NCBI RefSeq assembly: GCF_000379765.1
Contig: NZ_KB903430.1
Span: forward strand, 158,945 to 222,944
Direction: 5' to 3'
Length of the DNA stretch: 64,000 bases
Source: Flexithrix dorotheae DSM 6795
GTDB lineage: Bacteria > Bacteroidota > Bacteroidia > Cytophagales > Flammeovirgaceae
Below, piece by piece: positions 1 to 9,483 of the stretch. Under the pieces are notes generated by a model. It saw only the letters and a program-made list of their open reading frames with translations. It did no database searches and was not told the DNA's origin. Each line of letters opens with the position of its first letter. Positions within the stretch are counted from its first letter, which is position 1. The translations under genes and the position numbers were made by a program.

Positions 1-624
1 GTTTAAACCGGACAAAACCTGTCTGGCTTCTTCATGTCTGTTCTTTTTGACCAGCCACCTTGGGCTCCTTGGGATTAAAAACAGAAAAAGGAAGAATAAA
101 ACCGCAGGGACAAATTCCACCGCAAGCATCCATCTCCAGGCTTCATTGGCCACCAGGCTATTGATGAGGTAATTGGAGAAAAAGGCGACCAGAATACCGA
201 AAACGATATTAAACTGAAACATGGCCACCAGCCTTCCTCTGAGTTTGGCAGGGGCAATTTCCGAGATGTACATGGGACCTAAAACTGAGGAAGCACCTAC
301 ACCCAAACCACCTAAAAAGCGATAAAACAGAAAACCAAACCAGGATTCAGCCAGTCCACTGCCCAATGCGGAGACAGCATAAAAAACAGCCAGCACAATT
401 AAAGTATCTCTTCGGCCGAATTTATCACCCAGCATGCCGGAAAACAGGGCACCAATAATAGTTCCGATCAGGGCAATGGAGTTGGTGAAGCCATGCCAGA
501 AACCATCCAATTCAAAAACTACTTTAATAGACTGCTCGGCTCCGGAAATCACCGCTGTATCAAAACCAAATAACAATCCTCCCAGTGAAGCCACCAGGGA
601 GGACATCAATATTTTCCTTTTCAT
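1..624 (-). CDS. MFS sugar porter, N-terminal part (cut by window edge)
   Basis: The reading frame is open from an ATG at 624 to base 1, giving the first 208 residues of an inner-membrane sugar transporter. The start MKRKILMSSLVASLGGLLFG opens the first membrane segment. The sugar-porter loop motif is visible as DKFGRRDTLIVL, and a PESPR-like motif as PRSPRWLV just before the edge. These place it in the sugar porter branch of the major facilitator superfamily (XylE-like). It is the last visible gene of the PUL, 103 bp downstream of the esterase, and probably imports a monosaccharide released by the locus; fucose or a uronate derivative is inference only. The C-terminal half lies outside the window. 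Confidence 0.88.
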   Translation of the reverse strand, partial: MKRKILMSSLVASLGGLLFGFDTAVISGAEQSIKVVFELDGFWHGFTNSIALIGTIIGALFSGMLGDKFGRRDTLIVLAVFYAVSALGSGLAESWFGFLFYRFLGGLGVGASSVLGPMYISEIAPAKLRGRLVAMFQFNIVFGILVAFFSNYLINSLVANEAWRWMLAVEFVPAVLFFLFLFLIPRSPRWLVKKNRHEEARQVLSGLN

Positions 625-727
625 ATTTTTAATTTAATTATTTTACTTATTCTGAAATCATTTTTGAGTCCCAGTGCCATTTTACACCCTGGTCCCGTTT
701 TAAAAATTAATCTATTTCGAATCATGG

Positions 728-1606
728 TTACAATTGAGGTTCTCCTTTAAGGTATTTTAAGGAAATCAAAAATAAATCAGTTTCACGAACAGTCTTGTTG
801 TAATATTCATGACTGTCCTTTTTCTGATTGAAAAATCCATGTTTTTGCCCATCATAAAGATGTAAATCACACCTGCTCCCCACTTCCTCCATTTTAGATT
901 TATAATTTTCAGCAATTTCTACAGGAATCAGCTTATCATTTTTACCTAAAAAAACAATGGTAGGCGGTGCACCTTTTCGGATATTATGGGCAGGGGAAAT
1001 TTCTTTCCACCGCTCTCCCATTCTTTCATTTTGAAAACCTTCAGGTCCATTGTCAAAAACAGGATTGAATAAAACCAGGGCATTTGGTTTTGAACTGATC
1101 TTTAAATCCTCATCAGCTTCATCCAGCCCCGGGCAGTTGCCGCATGCAGCAGCCAAATGACCACCTGCTGATCCACCTGAAGCCACAATTTTTTTTGCGT
1201 TAATATTTAATGCTTTGGCATGCTGCCGCAAAAATCTCATAGCGGATTTGGCATCATTCACCGCTTCATATGGAGTGGTTTTATGCCTTGATTTCACTCT
1301 GTAATCTGCAAGAACCGTAACCATACCTCTTGAGGCAAAATATTTTGCCTGTGGTTCAAATTGGCTGATGGTTCCCCCATTCCAACCACCACCAAAAAAG
1401 AAAATGATTGTTGGGTATTTTTTCGATTTTTTATAATCAGAAGGATACCTCAGGATCATATTAAGGGTATCCTTGCCAATTATTTTATAGGGAATTTCAA
1501 TGGGCTGTTTCCGCTCAGTATCCCGCTTAATTAAAGCTAAGTCCTGAGACTTTAAATGGCCGGCCACAAATACCAATAAGGTAATCAATCCAATAATCAT
1601 TTTCAT
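728..1606 (-). CDS. Secreted alpha/beta-hydrolase, probable carbohydrate esterase
   Basis: A 292-residue alpha/beta-hydrolase of the esterase/lipase type found in PULs. A signal peptide covers about residues 1-20. The oxyanion-hole region reads FFFGGGWNGG. The nucleophile elbow is GGSAGGHLA, the acid is probably the Asp in LGKNDKLIP, and the histidine is in DGQKHGFFN, so the catalytic triad is complete. It most likely removes acetyl or other acyl groups from the glycan in the periplasm. It starts 11 bp after the upstream sulfatase stop, so it is in the same operon. The acyl group and substrate cannot be told from sequence. Confidence 0.85.
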   Translation of the reverse strand: MKMIIGLITLLVFVAGHLKSQDLALIKRDTERKQPIEIPYKIIGKDTLNMILRYPSDYKKSKKYPTIIFFFGGGWNGGTISQFEPQAKYFASRGMVTVLADYRVKSRHKTTPYEAVNDAKSAMRFLRQHAKALNINAKKIVASGGSAGGHLAAACGNCPGLDEADEDLKISSKPNALVLFNPVFDNGPEGFQNERMGERWKEISPAHNIRKGAPPTIVFLGKNDKLIPVEIAENYKSKMEEVGSRCDLHLYDGQKHGFFNQKKDSHEYYNKTVRETDLFLISLKYLKGEPQL

Positions 1607-1617
1607 AGTCTTAATAT

Positions 1618-3441
1618 TTATAACTTTTCAATAACTGCATAATAAGCCCCGATTTCAGTATTATCATCGAGTGTGAACCAGGTTTGAAGCTTAGACTCTC
1701 CTTTCTTCAGATCTATGATAAATTCTACAAACTTTTCATCTGGATTAACTACTGAGGACAATTCCATAGCTTGAATAGCTATTCGGGCTTTATTTATAGT
1801 AAAAGCTTTCCCTTTTTTGCTTTCGTTTACGCTTGTGCCAGGAATAGCAGGGCGAGCAGGAGCCTGGGCATTTAAAGCCAAACCTGATTCCTCTGGCCAT
1901 CGGTAAAGCTTAATATTATAAGTCCCACTTTCAGCCACATTAACTAACCAGTAACCATTATCTATATACCCGGCCCTGATATGTCTTTGTGACCATGGGC
2001 TGTCTTTATCAGTGTGCCAGTCGTGGCAAAATAAAGTACTCGGGTTTTCAGCCTCGTGCCCGATAATAATAAAGGGCTGGTCGCTATAACCCTGAGAAAT
2101 TTCTGCCCACCATTTGTCATAAGCGGCTTTTAGTGTGGCCAGTTTTTGTGGATTTTGATCTGCCACATTGCTGCGTTGTTCCGGATCAGACACCAAATTA
2201 TAAAGTTCGGTTCCGTTAATTAACCGCCAGCTTCCCTGCATTAGGGAGGTTCTTCTCCAGGGTTCGGGGACTTCAATTCTTTGGGAATTTGTTATAATTA
2301 CTCTGTCCTTAAAATCCACATTGTTTCCATTGATTAATGGAATCAAACTCTTCCCATCAAATTTTATCGACTCACTTACCTTCAGTTTACATAAATCCAC
2401 AAGTGTGGGAAATACATCAAAATGAGCTGTTAATTCATTGATATCCTTCCCTACTGTAATTCCACCATTTTTCCAATGGATAAAAAGTGGAACTCTGTGA
2501 CCACCTTCATACATACTGGCTTTTATGCCACGCATTCCTGCATTATATCCTTTCACAACAAATCCATCCAAACGATGGCCCTCAATCTTTGCTCCCTGAG
2601 CAGTCCCGTTATCGGTAGTGAAAATAATGATGGTGTTGTCCATCAGTTCCACCGATTTTAAATAATCCACCAATTTTCCTATGTTTTCATCGATGTTGGC
2701 TATCATGCCATAAAATGGTGCATGGTTTACATTTTCATTTTCCTTATAAGGAGCTGAATACTTATCCTCCACCCAGTATGGAGAATGGGCGGCATTGGTG
2801 GCTAAATAGCAAAAAAATGGTTTGTCTTTATTTTCTCCGATAAACCTTTTGGCATTTTCAAACCATACATCTGTACAATAGCCTTCAAATTTTTGATGCA
2901 CCCCATTGTGTACATAAGTGTCGTCAAAGTAGTCATTATCCCAATAGTCCATGGTTTGACCGATACCCCCACCACCGTGAATCAGTACTTCATCAAAACC
3001 TTTATCCTGTGGCCTGAATGGATAATTATCACCCAAATGCCATTTTCCAAAAATAGCAGTGTGGTAACCATTTTCTTTAAAGACCTGTGCCATAGTCGTT
3101 TCCCTTTCCAAAATAAGGGAACGCCCGCTTATGGTATGCCATACCCCCGTCCTGTTGTTGTGATGCCCTGTTAAAAGGGCTGCACGAGTTGGCGCACAGG
3201 TTGGACTTACATGATAATCTGTGAACCTTGCACTTACCGAATGAAGCTGGTCAATATTTGGTGTCTGAATATGTGGATTCCCTAATGCCCCAATATCCCC
3301 ATATCCCTGATCATCTACCAGAATTAGAATTACATTTGGTTTTTTCTCATCAGTATCAGCCAATCCCTCCTCAATATTTTTACATGAAAAGCAGAAAAAA
3401 GACAATTGGAAAATGACTAAATAGTAAATAGTTTGTTTCAT
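1618..3441 (-). CDS. Lipoprotein sulfatase 1 with C-terminal extension
   Basis: A 607-residue S1-type (formylglycine) sulfatase. The ATG at 3441 is chosen because it gives a lipoprotein signal ending in CFSC (Cys20); the frame stays open 66 bases further upstream without a plausible signal. The metal-binding start NVILILVDDQGYGD and the maturation motif CAPTR (Cys82, to be converted to formylglycine) are intact, as is GKWHLGD. After the sulfatase fold there is an extension of about 150 residues with a beta-rich look, reading HDWHTDKDSPWSQ and later LKKGESKLQTWF. It is longer than its three paralogues here. It hydrolyses a sulfate ester on the glycan; the position attacked is unknown. Upstream gap 124 bp, downstream 11 bp. 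Confidence 0.92.
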   Translation of the reverse strand: MKQTIYYLVIFQLSFFCFSCKNIEEGLADTDEKKPNVILILVDDQGYGDIGALGNPHIQTPNIDQLHSVSARFTDYHVSPTCAPTRAALLTGHHNNRTGVWHTISGRSLILERETTMAQVFKENGYHTAIFGKWHLGDNYPFRPQDKGFDEVLIHGGGGIGQTMDYWDNDYFDDTYVHNGVHQKFEGYCTDVWFENAKRFIGENKDKPFFCYLATNAAHSPYWVEDKYSAPYKENENVNHAPFYGMIANIDENIGKLVDYLKSVELMDNTIIIFTTDNGTAQGAKIEGHRLDGFVVKGYNAGMRGIKASMYEGGHRVPLFIHWKNGGITVGKDINELTAHFDVFPTLVDLCKLKVSESIKFDGKSLIPLINGNNVDFKDRVIITNSQRIEVPEPWRRTSLMQGSWRLINGTELYNLVSDPEQRSNVADQNPQKLATLKAAYDKWWAEISQGYSDQPFIIIGHEAENPSTLFCHDWHTDKDSPWSQRHIRAGYIDNGYWLVNVAESGTYNIKLYRWPEESGLALNAQAPARPAIPGTSVNESKKGKAFTINKARIAIQAMELSSVVNPDEKFVEFIIDLKKGESKLQTWFTLDDNTEIGAYYAVIEKL

Positions 3442-3565
3442 CAGTTTAAAATTTGTGAAGCAGGCCAATTTGTACCCAAAATGAGGCTGGCATACCAGCT
3501 TAATCATTAGATTTTGTAAGCCTCAAAAGTAAATCAGTTATAGCCTGTTGCATCTAGCCTTTTAT

Positions 3566-5002
3566 TTAATTCCTTTTCCAAATATGGCTGTCTGCCAGAA
3601 GTTTCGCATATTCTTCCTTCAGACGTTTTTTCTCTTCCTCAAACACCTCAGGATATTTCGAAGCCACATTCTCAGTTTCACTTTTATCATTTTTCATATT
3701 AAAAAGTACAAAATCAGTAAGTTCAGCCTCTTTTACAAAAGCCTCATTTCCATCATAAAGATTATTAATTTTTGGCAGGTAAGTCGTGTCATTTTTCAAC
3801 ATGGCCATCATTTTCCAGTCACCATCCCGCATAGCAACCATATGATCGTTGAGGGCATTGTAAAAACTCCAGATCAAGGGTTTGCTTCGTACAAATTCTC
3901 CCTTTTTAATAAGAGGAGAAAACGATTCCCCATCAATTGTTCTTTGGGGTAATGAAGCCCCCGATAATTCGGCAAAAGTGGGTAAAAAATCCAGCCCGGA
4001 AACTACTGCATCTGAAGTCCCCTGAAAGGCTGCATTCCCCATCCAGTATACAATTCCAGGCACTCTAAACCCGGCCTCAGTAGTCCACAGTTTCATTCCC
4101 TTTAGTGCTCCCGGAGATCCATAAGACCGCTTTGCTCTTGAATATCGGTTTAAAGTTTCGGGACCATTGTCAGAGCTAAAAACTATCAGGGTATTCTCTC
4201 CATGGTTTTGTTCTAAAAATTCAACCAGCCGCCCAACAGCTTTGTCCATATTTTCCACATTGGCAAAATATTGCGCCTGATTTTCATTTTCCGAATCTGA
4301 AAGATACTTGTCTACCAAATTTTTTGGAGAAGCAATCGGTTCATGAGGTTCGTGAAAACAAACCTGGAGATAAAATGGTTTTTCACCCTTTTTAGCAGTT
4401 AACCATTGAATGGCCTCATCAACTACAATCTGGCAACTGAAACCTTCAATTTCTCCAACATCTTCTCCATTACGAACAAAGTTTTTGGGATTTTCATGGC
4501 TTGGAGCGGCATTATTATGAGTGGCAAACCAATGATCAAAACCAAAGTGGTCCGGTCTGGGCTGCGCATCACTATTAAACTTTGAATTACAATGCCATTT
4601 ACCAGATAAACAGGTCGCATATCCCACTTCTTTTAACATGGCAGGAATGGTGGATTCATGTTCCTGCAAATGCACCAAATCCCTGTTATCCTCACTTTTC
4701 TTTGGTCCGGGAATAAAATCATAAACACCTGCTTTATTTGGACTTCTGCCAGTAAGCAAACCCACTCTAGAAGGTGAACATACCGGAGCAGCGGAATAAT
4801 AATTAGTCAGCTTTATACCTTTGGCAGCCAATCCGTCAAGATTTGGCGTTTGAATAATGGAATGACCGTAAGAAGATAAATCTCCATAACCCAAATCATC
4901 ACAAAGGATGACTACTATATTGGGCTGATCATTTTCTTGTTTACATGAAAAAAATGTAGATATAAAAACTATTGAAAGTATTGCTAAATGTAATGGCTTC
5001 AT
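3566..5002 (-). CDS. Lipoprotein sulfatase 2
   Basis: A 478-residue S1-type sulfatase of normal length. The signal ends in a lipobox STFFSC (Cys20). NIVVILCDDLGYGD supplies metal ligands, and CSPSR (Cys75) is the formylglycine site. SGKWHCNSKF replaces the more usual GKWHLG form, with Lys and His retained. SSDNGPE supplies the second Asp-Asn metal pair. It is predicted to desulfate oligosaccharides at the cell surface or in the periplasm. It lies between two other sulfatases in the same direction (57 bp downstream of sulfatase 3). Sequence differences from the other three suggest a different sulfate position, which is inference. Confidence 0.92.
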   Translation of the reverse strand: MKPLHLAILSIVFISTFFSCKQENDQPNIVVILCDDLGYGDLSSYGHSIIQTPNLDGLAAKGIKLTNYYSAAPVCSPSRVGLLTGRSPNKAGVYDFIPGPKKSEDNRDLVHLQEHESTIPAMLKEVGYATCLSGKWHCNSKFNSDAQPRPDHFGFDHWFATHNNAAPSHENPKNFVRNGEDVGEIEGFSCQIVVDEAIQWLTAKKGEKPFYLQVCFHEPHEPIASPKNLVDKYLSDSENENQAQYFANVENMDKAVGRLVEFLEQNHGENTLIVFSSDNGPETLNRYSRAKRSYGSPGALKGMKLWTTEAGFRVPGIVYWMGNAAFQGTSDAVVSGLDFLPTFAELSGASLPQRTIDGESFSPLIKKGEFVRSKPLIWSFYNALNDHMVAMRDGDWKMMAMLKNDTTYLPKINNLYDGNEAFVKEAELTDFVLFNMKNDKSETENVASKYPEVFEEEKKRLKEEYAKLLADSHIWKRN

Positions 5003-5059
5003 TTTTTACTATTTTCCTAATTTTAATATTTTCAAAAATATGCAGGATGTACTAATCTT

Positions 5060-6439
5060 CTAATTAGAAACTGTTTCTACACCCGTGCGAACTTCATTTT
5101 CCCACTGAATTAGTTTTTGCTGCATTTCCTTTACCAACTCGGGTTCTTCATCTGCCAGGTTAACTGATTCAGCAAGGTCATTTTCCAAATCATATAATTC
5201 AAGCACTTCTTTTCCATCTCTGGGAATTACTATCAACTTCCACTTCCCGCTACGCATGGCTTTTCTGTTTTTAAAACTCCAAAAGAGGTCTCTTTTGGGA
5301 AGTATGGTTTCATTCAGGAGCATGTCCTTAATACTAATACCATCAATATTTTTATGGGTAGGAGTGCCACCGGCAAAGTCTACCAAAGTCGGAAGGAAAT
5401 CCATGGACATCACCTGATCATGATTTACTTGCCCTGATCTGATTTTACCCTGATAACTTATGATTGCAGGGACACGGTGACCTCCTTCATAAATCGAAGC
5501 CTTGAATGATCTAAGTCCTCCACTATCCCCCCGACCCGCTGCTGCACCATTATCTGAACAAAAAATGACAATTGTATTTTCAACAAGTCCTTCATCCGTA
5601 AGTGCTTGCATCACGTCTCCTACCCCCTCATCCATGGTTTCTATCATCTCCTTATAGATAATTTGGGTGCTGTCTTTCGGAACTTTTCTAATGTATTTCC
5701 CACTGCCTTCTTTCCTTACAGGTTTATCATTTCTACCCTGAATAGGATAATGTGGCGCTTCCTGTGAAAGGTATAGGAAGAATGGTTTACCTGTCTTGGA
5801 AGGGTTATTTTTTCTTATATAATCAATGCCGTGCTGGGTAATCAGGTCGGTAGTATAACCTTTTTCATCTTTTAACGCTTTATTGATCCACCAATCAAAA
5901 TAGCCTTCCTGGTCAATATGGGAATGATAGTCCACATTTCCACTCACAAAACCGGCAAAATCTTCAAATCCCTGATAGGTAGGATTGAATTTTTCAGCAT
6001 ATCCCAGATGCCATTTGCCATACATCCCACAGGCATATCCCAGTTTTAATAATTCTTCGGCCAGTGTGGTTTCATTTAAACTTAAACCCACCTCCCTATG
6101 ATTGGCTGCAGTAATTACCCCTTCAACTCCTGTTCGTTGTTGATACATTCCGGTCATTAAGGCAGCTCGGGTAGGACTACAAACCGGCCCATTTGAATGG
6201 AAATCGGTGAACTTCATACCACCGGCAGCCAAAGCATCAAGATTTGGGGTATTCAGTGTAGAACTCCCGTAACAGGAAAGTTCTCCATAACCAAGGTCAT
6301 CAGCCATGATTAAGATGATATTTGGCCGGTTATCTTCCTTTTTAGTTTTACCGTTCTTGCTACAAGAGGATAAAATTAAAATGCCAAGAAAGTAAAGCAG
6401 GTACGTTTTTAATATCATAATTTTAAATTCCATTTTCAT
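5060..6439 (-). CDS. Lipoprotein sulfatase 3
   Basis: A 459-residue S1-type sulfatase. The frame begins at ATG 6439; in-frame ATGs at 6433 and 6418 are also possible. The lipobox is ILSSC (Cys26 from the first ATG). The fold begins with NIILIMADDLGYGE. The formylglycine motif is CSPTR (Cys87). YGKWHLGY and CSDNGAAAG are the other active-site blocks. It starts only 3 bp after the stop of the upstream lyase gene, which indicates co-translation. Among the four sulfatases it is closest in style to arylsulfatase A / N-acetylgalactosamine-6-sulfatase-like proteins, but this does not fix the substrate. Confidence 0.92.
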   Translation of the reverse strand: MKMEFKIMILKTYLLYFLGILILSSCSKNGKTKKEDNRPNIILIMADDLGYGELSCYGSSTLNTPNLDALAAGGMKFTDFHSNGPVCSPTRAALMTGMYQQRTGVEGVITAANHREVGLSLNETTLAEELLKLGYACGMYGKWHLGYAEKFNPTYQGFEDFAGFVSGNVDYHSHIDQEGYFDWWINKALKDEKGYTTDLITQHGIDYIRKNNPSKTGKPFFLYLSQEAPHYPIQGRNDKPVRKEGSGKYIRKVPKDSTQIIYKEMIETMDEGVGDVMQALTDEGLVENTIVIFCSDNGAAAGRGDSGGLRSFKASIYEGGHRVPAIISYQGKIRSGQVNHDQVMSMDFLPTLVDFAGGTPTHKNIDGISIKDMLLNETILPKRDLFWSFKNRKAMRSGKWKLIVIPRDGKEVLELYDLENDLAESVNLADEEPELVKEMQQKLIQWENEVRTGVETVSN

Positions 6440-6442
6440 TTT

Positions 6443-9259
6443 TTACTTACCATTACTTTGCTCCGAAATAATTACTGCTTTTTGGTAAGCCTTTGTTAAC
6501 CTAAATTCTATCTGATTGGAATTTGAACGGTTAATATTCCCCCTGCGCTCTATCTTCGTTCCATCCTCATTATATAAATGAATAATGGCTGGAGTAAAAT
6601 CAGCTGTGATGGGGGCTTTTATGATAACAGGCACATCATTTTGCACCCAAAATCCCTCTGCCTGCTTTTCAACCGACACCGTTGCTGCAGTTCTTATTGC
6701 CAATATTTCCCATTCTTTGTACTTAAGTTGGTACATACCCGAAGCGAATAAAAAATCAATTTCACTGGCATCCTCCTTAGTTCTGGTAACGGATAGCAAA
6801 CCTTTCTGGTAAAGGTCTTCTTCTGTCAATACGTCATTTGCCGAAGTGGCCGCAGCAATATGGTCGTAAGTTATGCCATCGGTATGCTGCACAGTTATTT
6901 TTTGGCCATTGGGATTTTCAGGAATGGCCCTGAAATCTACTTGTTTAATAGGATTATTTCCTTCCAGATATGGATTGAAAACCAATACATATGGCTCATT
7001 CCAAGCGGCTTCCTTTCTTCTTAAAATTAAAGTGGGCATTTCCTTATCTATAAGCGACTCAGGAGCAGTCCCTTTTTCAAGTGCATTACTTTTAGGACTT
7101 TTTACGGCAAACAGGGTTTGGTTTTCATGGCCTTTTATCCAGACTTGCATTACATTATCTGGTTGGGTATTTTCTTCAATTTTAAATACAGCTTTAGCAT
7201 CCCCACTCATCGAAACAGCGTGCTTCTCAGTGAGGTAATCATATGCTTTTAATTCCCCATTTTGAGAAGTAAGCTCCTTAGTTTTCTCCAAAGAAAGTGG
7301 TTGATCATCAGCATCATACAATTCCAAAGCATGCCCTAAATTATGATAGAAATAATCGTGCTTTTGTTCTCCTTCTTGTTGCTTTTTTGACCTGAAAATA
7401 TCCAAAACATAGCCCTCTCCTGAAGGTGTATTTATCATAGCTGTTAACCGTTGTTGGCTGGCATGGGTTTTAGGTTCTATAAATGAAAAATTACCATAAG
7501 CTACTTTAGTGAAAAGTGGATTTAAGACACCTGATTTTGGGAAATGATAATCCAGACTAAAAGGATTATAGCTACGCATATTCGGGTAGGTAGATTTTCC
7601 ATCAACCACCACGGTATTGTGAGCTGGCATTTGGGAGTAGTATTCCTTAAAATCAGGACTCCAGTAACTTTTACCTTTGCCTTTGTCAGGAGCAAGTACA
7701 TAATTATTGGCAAAGAGTTCCATCGAAATGCCATTAGCATGGGTATGATTGCCGTAAGATCCCACCATCGAAACCATCATGGCTTTATCTCCAGCCCCTA
7801 ACCGCTGGATAAACATACTTACATTTGGCGCATAAAATGTGGGTGTAGTCAGTTGAGAAACACCTCCTTTTTCTGTTGAGGAGATATTTGGCAATTCGTC
7901 CACATAAAAGTTGAGTTGTAATAAGTTTTTTACATTACGCTTGTATATTCCATCTTCAATAAAAGGTTGAAGCAGTGAAGTGATGAGTTGCGCCTGCTCC
8001 TGTTTGTGGTACTTTTGATAATTGGCAATCAGCAATTCCAGGTTTTCAAAAGGGATCGTTTTATGACCACCATCTCCAAAACCTACAGTATATCCACTGG
8101 GAAACAGGTATTGAAAACAGGCTAATGCGGCTTTTTCAATAATGGGGAAATTGGCTAATTCATTGGTATTGGTCACATTATCCAACAAAGCCAGTATTTC
8201 AAGCAAAGTTGTATTCACGTGCATGGAATAGGCTGGAGACTCTGGCCAAATCCCCGTTTCCTGATCATATACCAACAAGGCCTCTTTAATAGCAATCTGG
8301 CGGGGAGTGGATTCATCGAAAGTATATTTTAAATAATACTGTTGCCCTTTGCCATTTTCATAATGATCATCATTTTCAAGTGCTAAAGCGATATAGGTTA
8401 AAAACCTAGCCTGAAATAAATTCCAATTATTATCAGGTATACCATATTTTATAATTTGATCACCCCATTTCTGAAACACGGCTGCTGTATTACTTAAATC
8501 ATGCTGTTGATCCACAAAATAATTGTACAGGTAATCATAACTTATTACCAGTTGTTGCACTGCTTTTTCATGAATCACTTCAAAAGTTGCTAGGCCTGAA
8601 ATAAACCTCTGATTGGATTCATCCAATACTTCAGGAGGATTTCGGTGGTGCATTCCATTGATATAAGTAAAAAATACGGGAGTGGCGAGTTGTGCATATT
8701 GCGCTTCTCCTGTCAACCAATATAAGAAGGCAGCATCTTCTACTATACCTAAAACACGTTGGTTTATGCCCTCAATAATGTGTCCTGTTTCAGATGGGTG
8801 TATCCATTCCTTTTTACCCGTATTTTTATTTTCTAAATAATACCCTCGCTCATCATCAAAATAAGGCTCTACTTCTTCCAATGCAGGCTTTTTATAGTCT
8901 GTTGCCCAATCTCTCGTACCTGAGTAACGCACTGTGGGCACAGGTGCTTCACCATCGGAATGGGAAAAATCACCGCCTTTTAGGTATACATTCGAATGTT
9001 TAGTTTTCCAATTCATTTGCAGGCGAGAAACTAACCAGGTAGAATCCTGCTCACATAATTGAATGTATTTGGCTACTTCTTGTTTTTTTCTTTCTATAAA
9101 ATCCTTTTTCCAGGATACATTGGCGAAGGATGCTATTGCTGCTGACTTTGAAGCATCACTGTTATAAATTCGTGGATGTGAATTATTTGCCTTTTGTGCA
9201 TTTACTAATGTAGCGTACCCTATTAATAAGACAATCAATAAGAGTTTACGTCTTTTCAT
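6443..9259 (-). CDS. Heparinase II/III-type polysaccharide lyase A
   Basis: A 938-residue secreted protein with the two-part architecture of heparinase II/III-family lyases: an N-terminal alpha/alpha toroid followed by a beta-sandwich. The signal peptide is about residues 1-21, ending LVNA. Toroid landmarks are NNWNLFQARF and GIWPESPAYSMHV, the latter carrying the likely catalytic Tyr. The beta-sandwich begins with GNHTHANGISMELF, carrying the likely catalytic His, followed by MPAHNTVVVDG. Such enzymes cleave uronic-acid-containing chains by beta-elimination. It is a paralogue of the lyase at 10,946-13,687. A 224-bp gap separates it from the preceding sulfatase, the longest gap among the enzyme genes after susD and GH88. 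The PL family number cannot be set here. Confidence 0.85.
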   Translation of the reverse strand: MKRRKLLLIVLLIGYATLVNAQKANNSHPRIYNSDASKSAAIASFANVSWKKDFIERKKQEVAKYIQLCEQDSTWLVSRLQMNWKTKHSNVYLKGGDFSHSDGEAPVPTVRYSGTRDWATDYKKPALEEVEPYFDDERGYYLENKNTGKKEWIHPSETGHIIEGINQRVLGIVEDAAFLYWLTGEAQYAQLATPVFFTYINGMHHRNPPEVLDESNQRFISGLATFEVIHEKAVQQLVISYDYLYNYFVDQQHDLSNTAAVFQKWGDQIIKYGIPDNNWNLFQARFLTYIALALENDDHYENGKGQQYYLKYTFDESTPRQIAIKEALLVYDQETGIWPESPAYSMHVNTTLLEILALLDNVTNTNELANFPIIEKAALACFQYLFPSGYTVGFGDGGHKTIPFENLELLIANYQKYHKQEQAQLITSLLQPFIEDGIYKRNVKNLLQLNFYVDELPNISSTEKGGVSQLTTPTFYAPNVSMFIQRLGAGDKAMMVSMVGSYGNHTHANGISMELFANNYVLAPDKGKGKSYWSPDFKEYYSQMPAHNTVVVDGKSTYPNMRSYNPFSLDYHFPKSGVLNPLFTKVAYGNFSFIEPKTHASQQRLTAMINTPSGEGYVLDIFRSKKQQEGEQKHDYFYHNLGHALELYDADDQPLSLEKTKELTSQNGELKAYDYLTEKHAVSMSGDAKAVFKIEENTQPDNVMQVWIKGHENQTLFAVKSPKSNALEKGTAPESLIDKEMPTLILRRKEAAWNEPYVLVFNPYLEGNNPIKQVDFRAIPENPNGQKITVQHTDGITYDHIAAATSANDVLTEEDLYQKGLLSVTRTKEDASEIDFLFASGMYQLKYKEWEILAIRTAATVSVEKQAEGFWVQNDVPVIIKAPITADFTPAIIHLYNEDGTKIERRGNINRSNSNQIEFRLTKAYQKAVIISEQSNGK

Positions 9260-9483
9260 ATTTTTTTAGTTTTTAACTATCCCGAACTTTATTGCCGGTG
9301 ATCAGTTTCGAATTAATAGTAATTCTGCCAATTCGTGATGGATATATTATTCAAAACAATGGACAGTCCCTTGTTTGAGGTATAAATTCATACTTAAACT
9401 CCAGGTAGATTGTCTGTTTTCCTGGTACAGTTCACCTATTCCAAATGGTTCATTTCCACATTTAAAATTATTGCAGATACTTC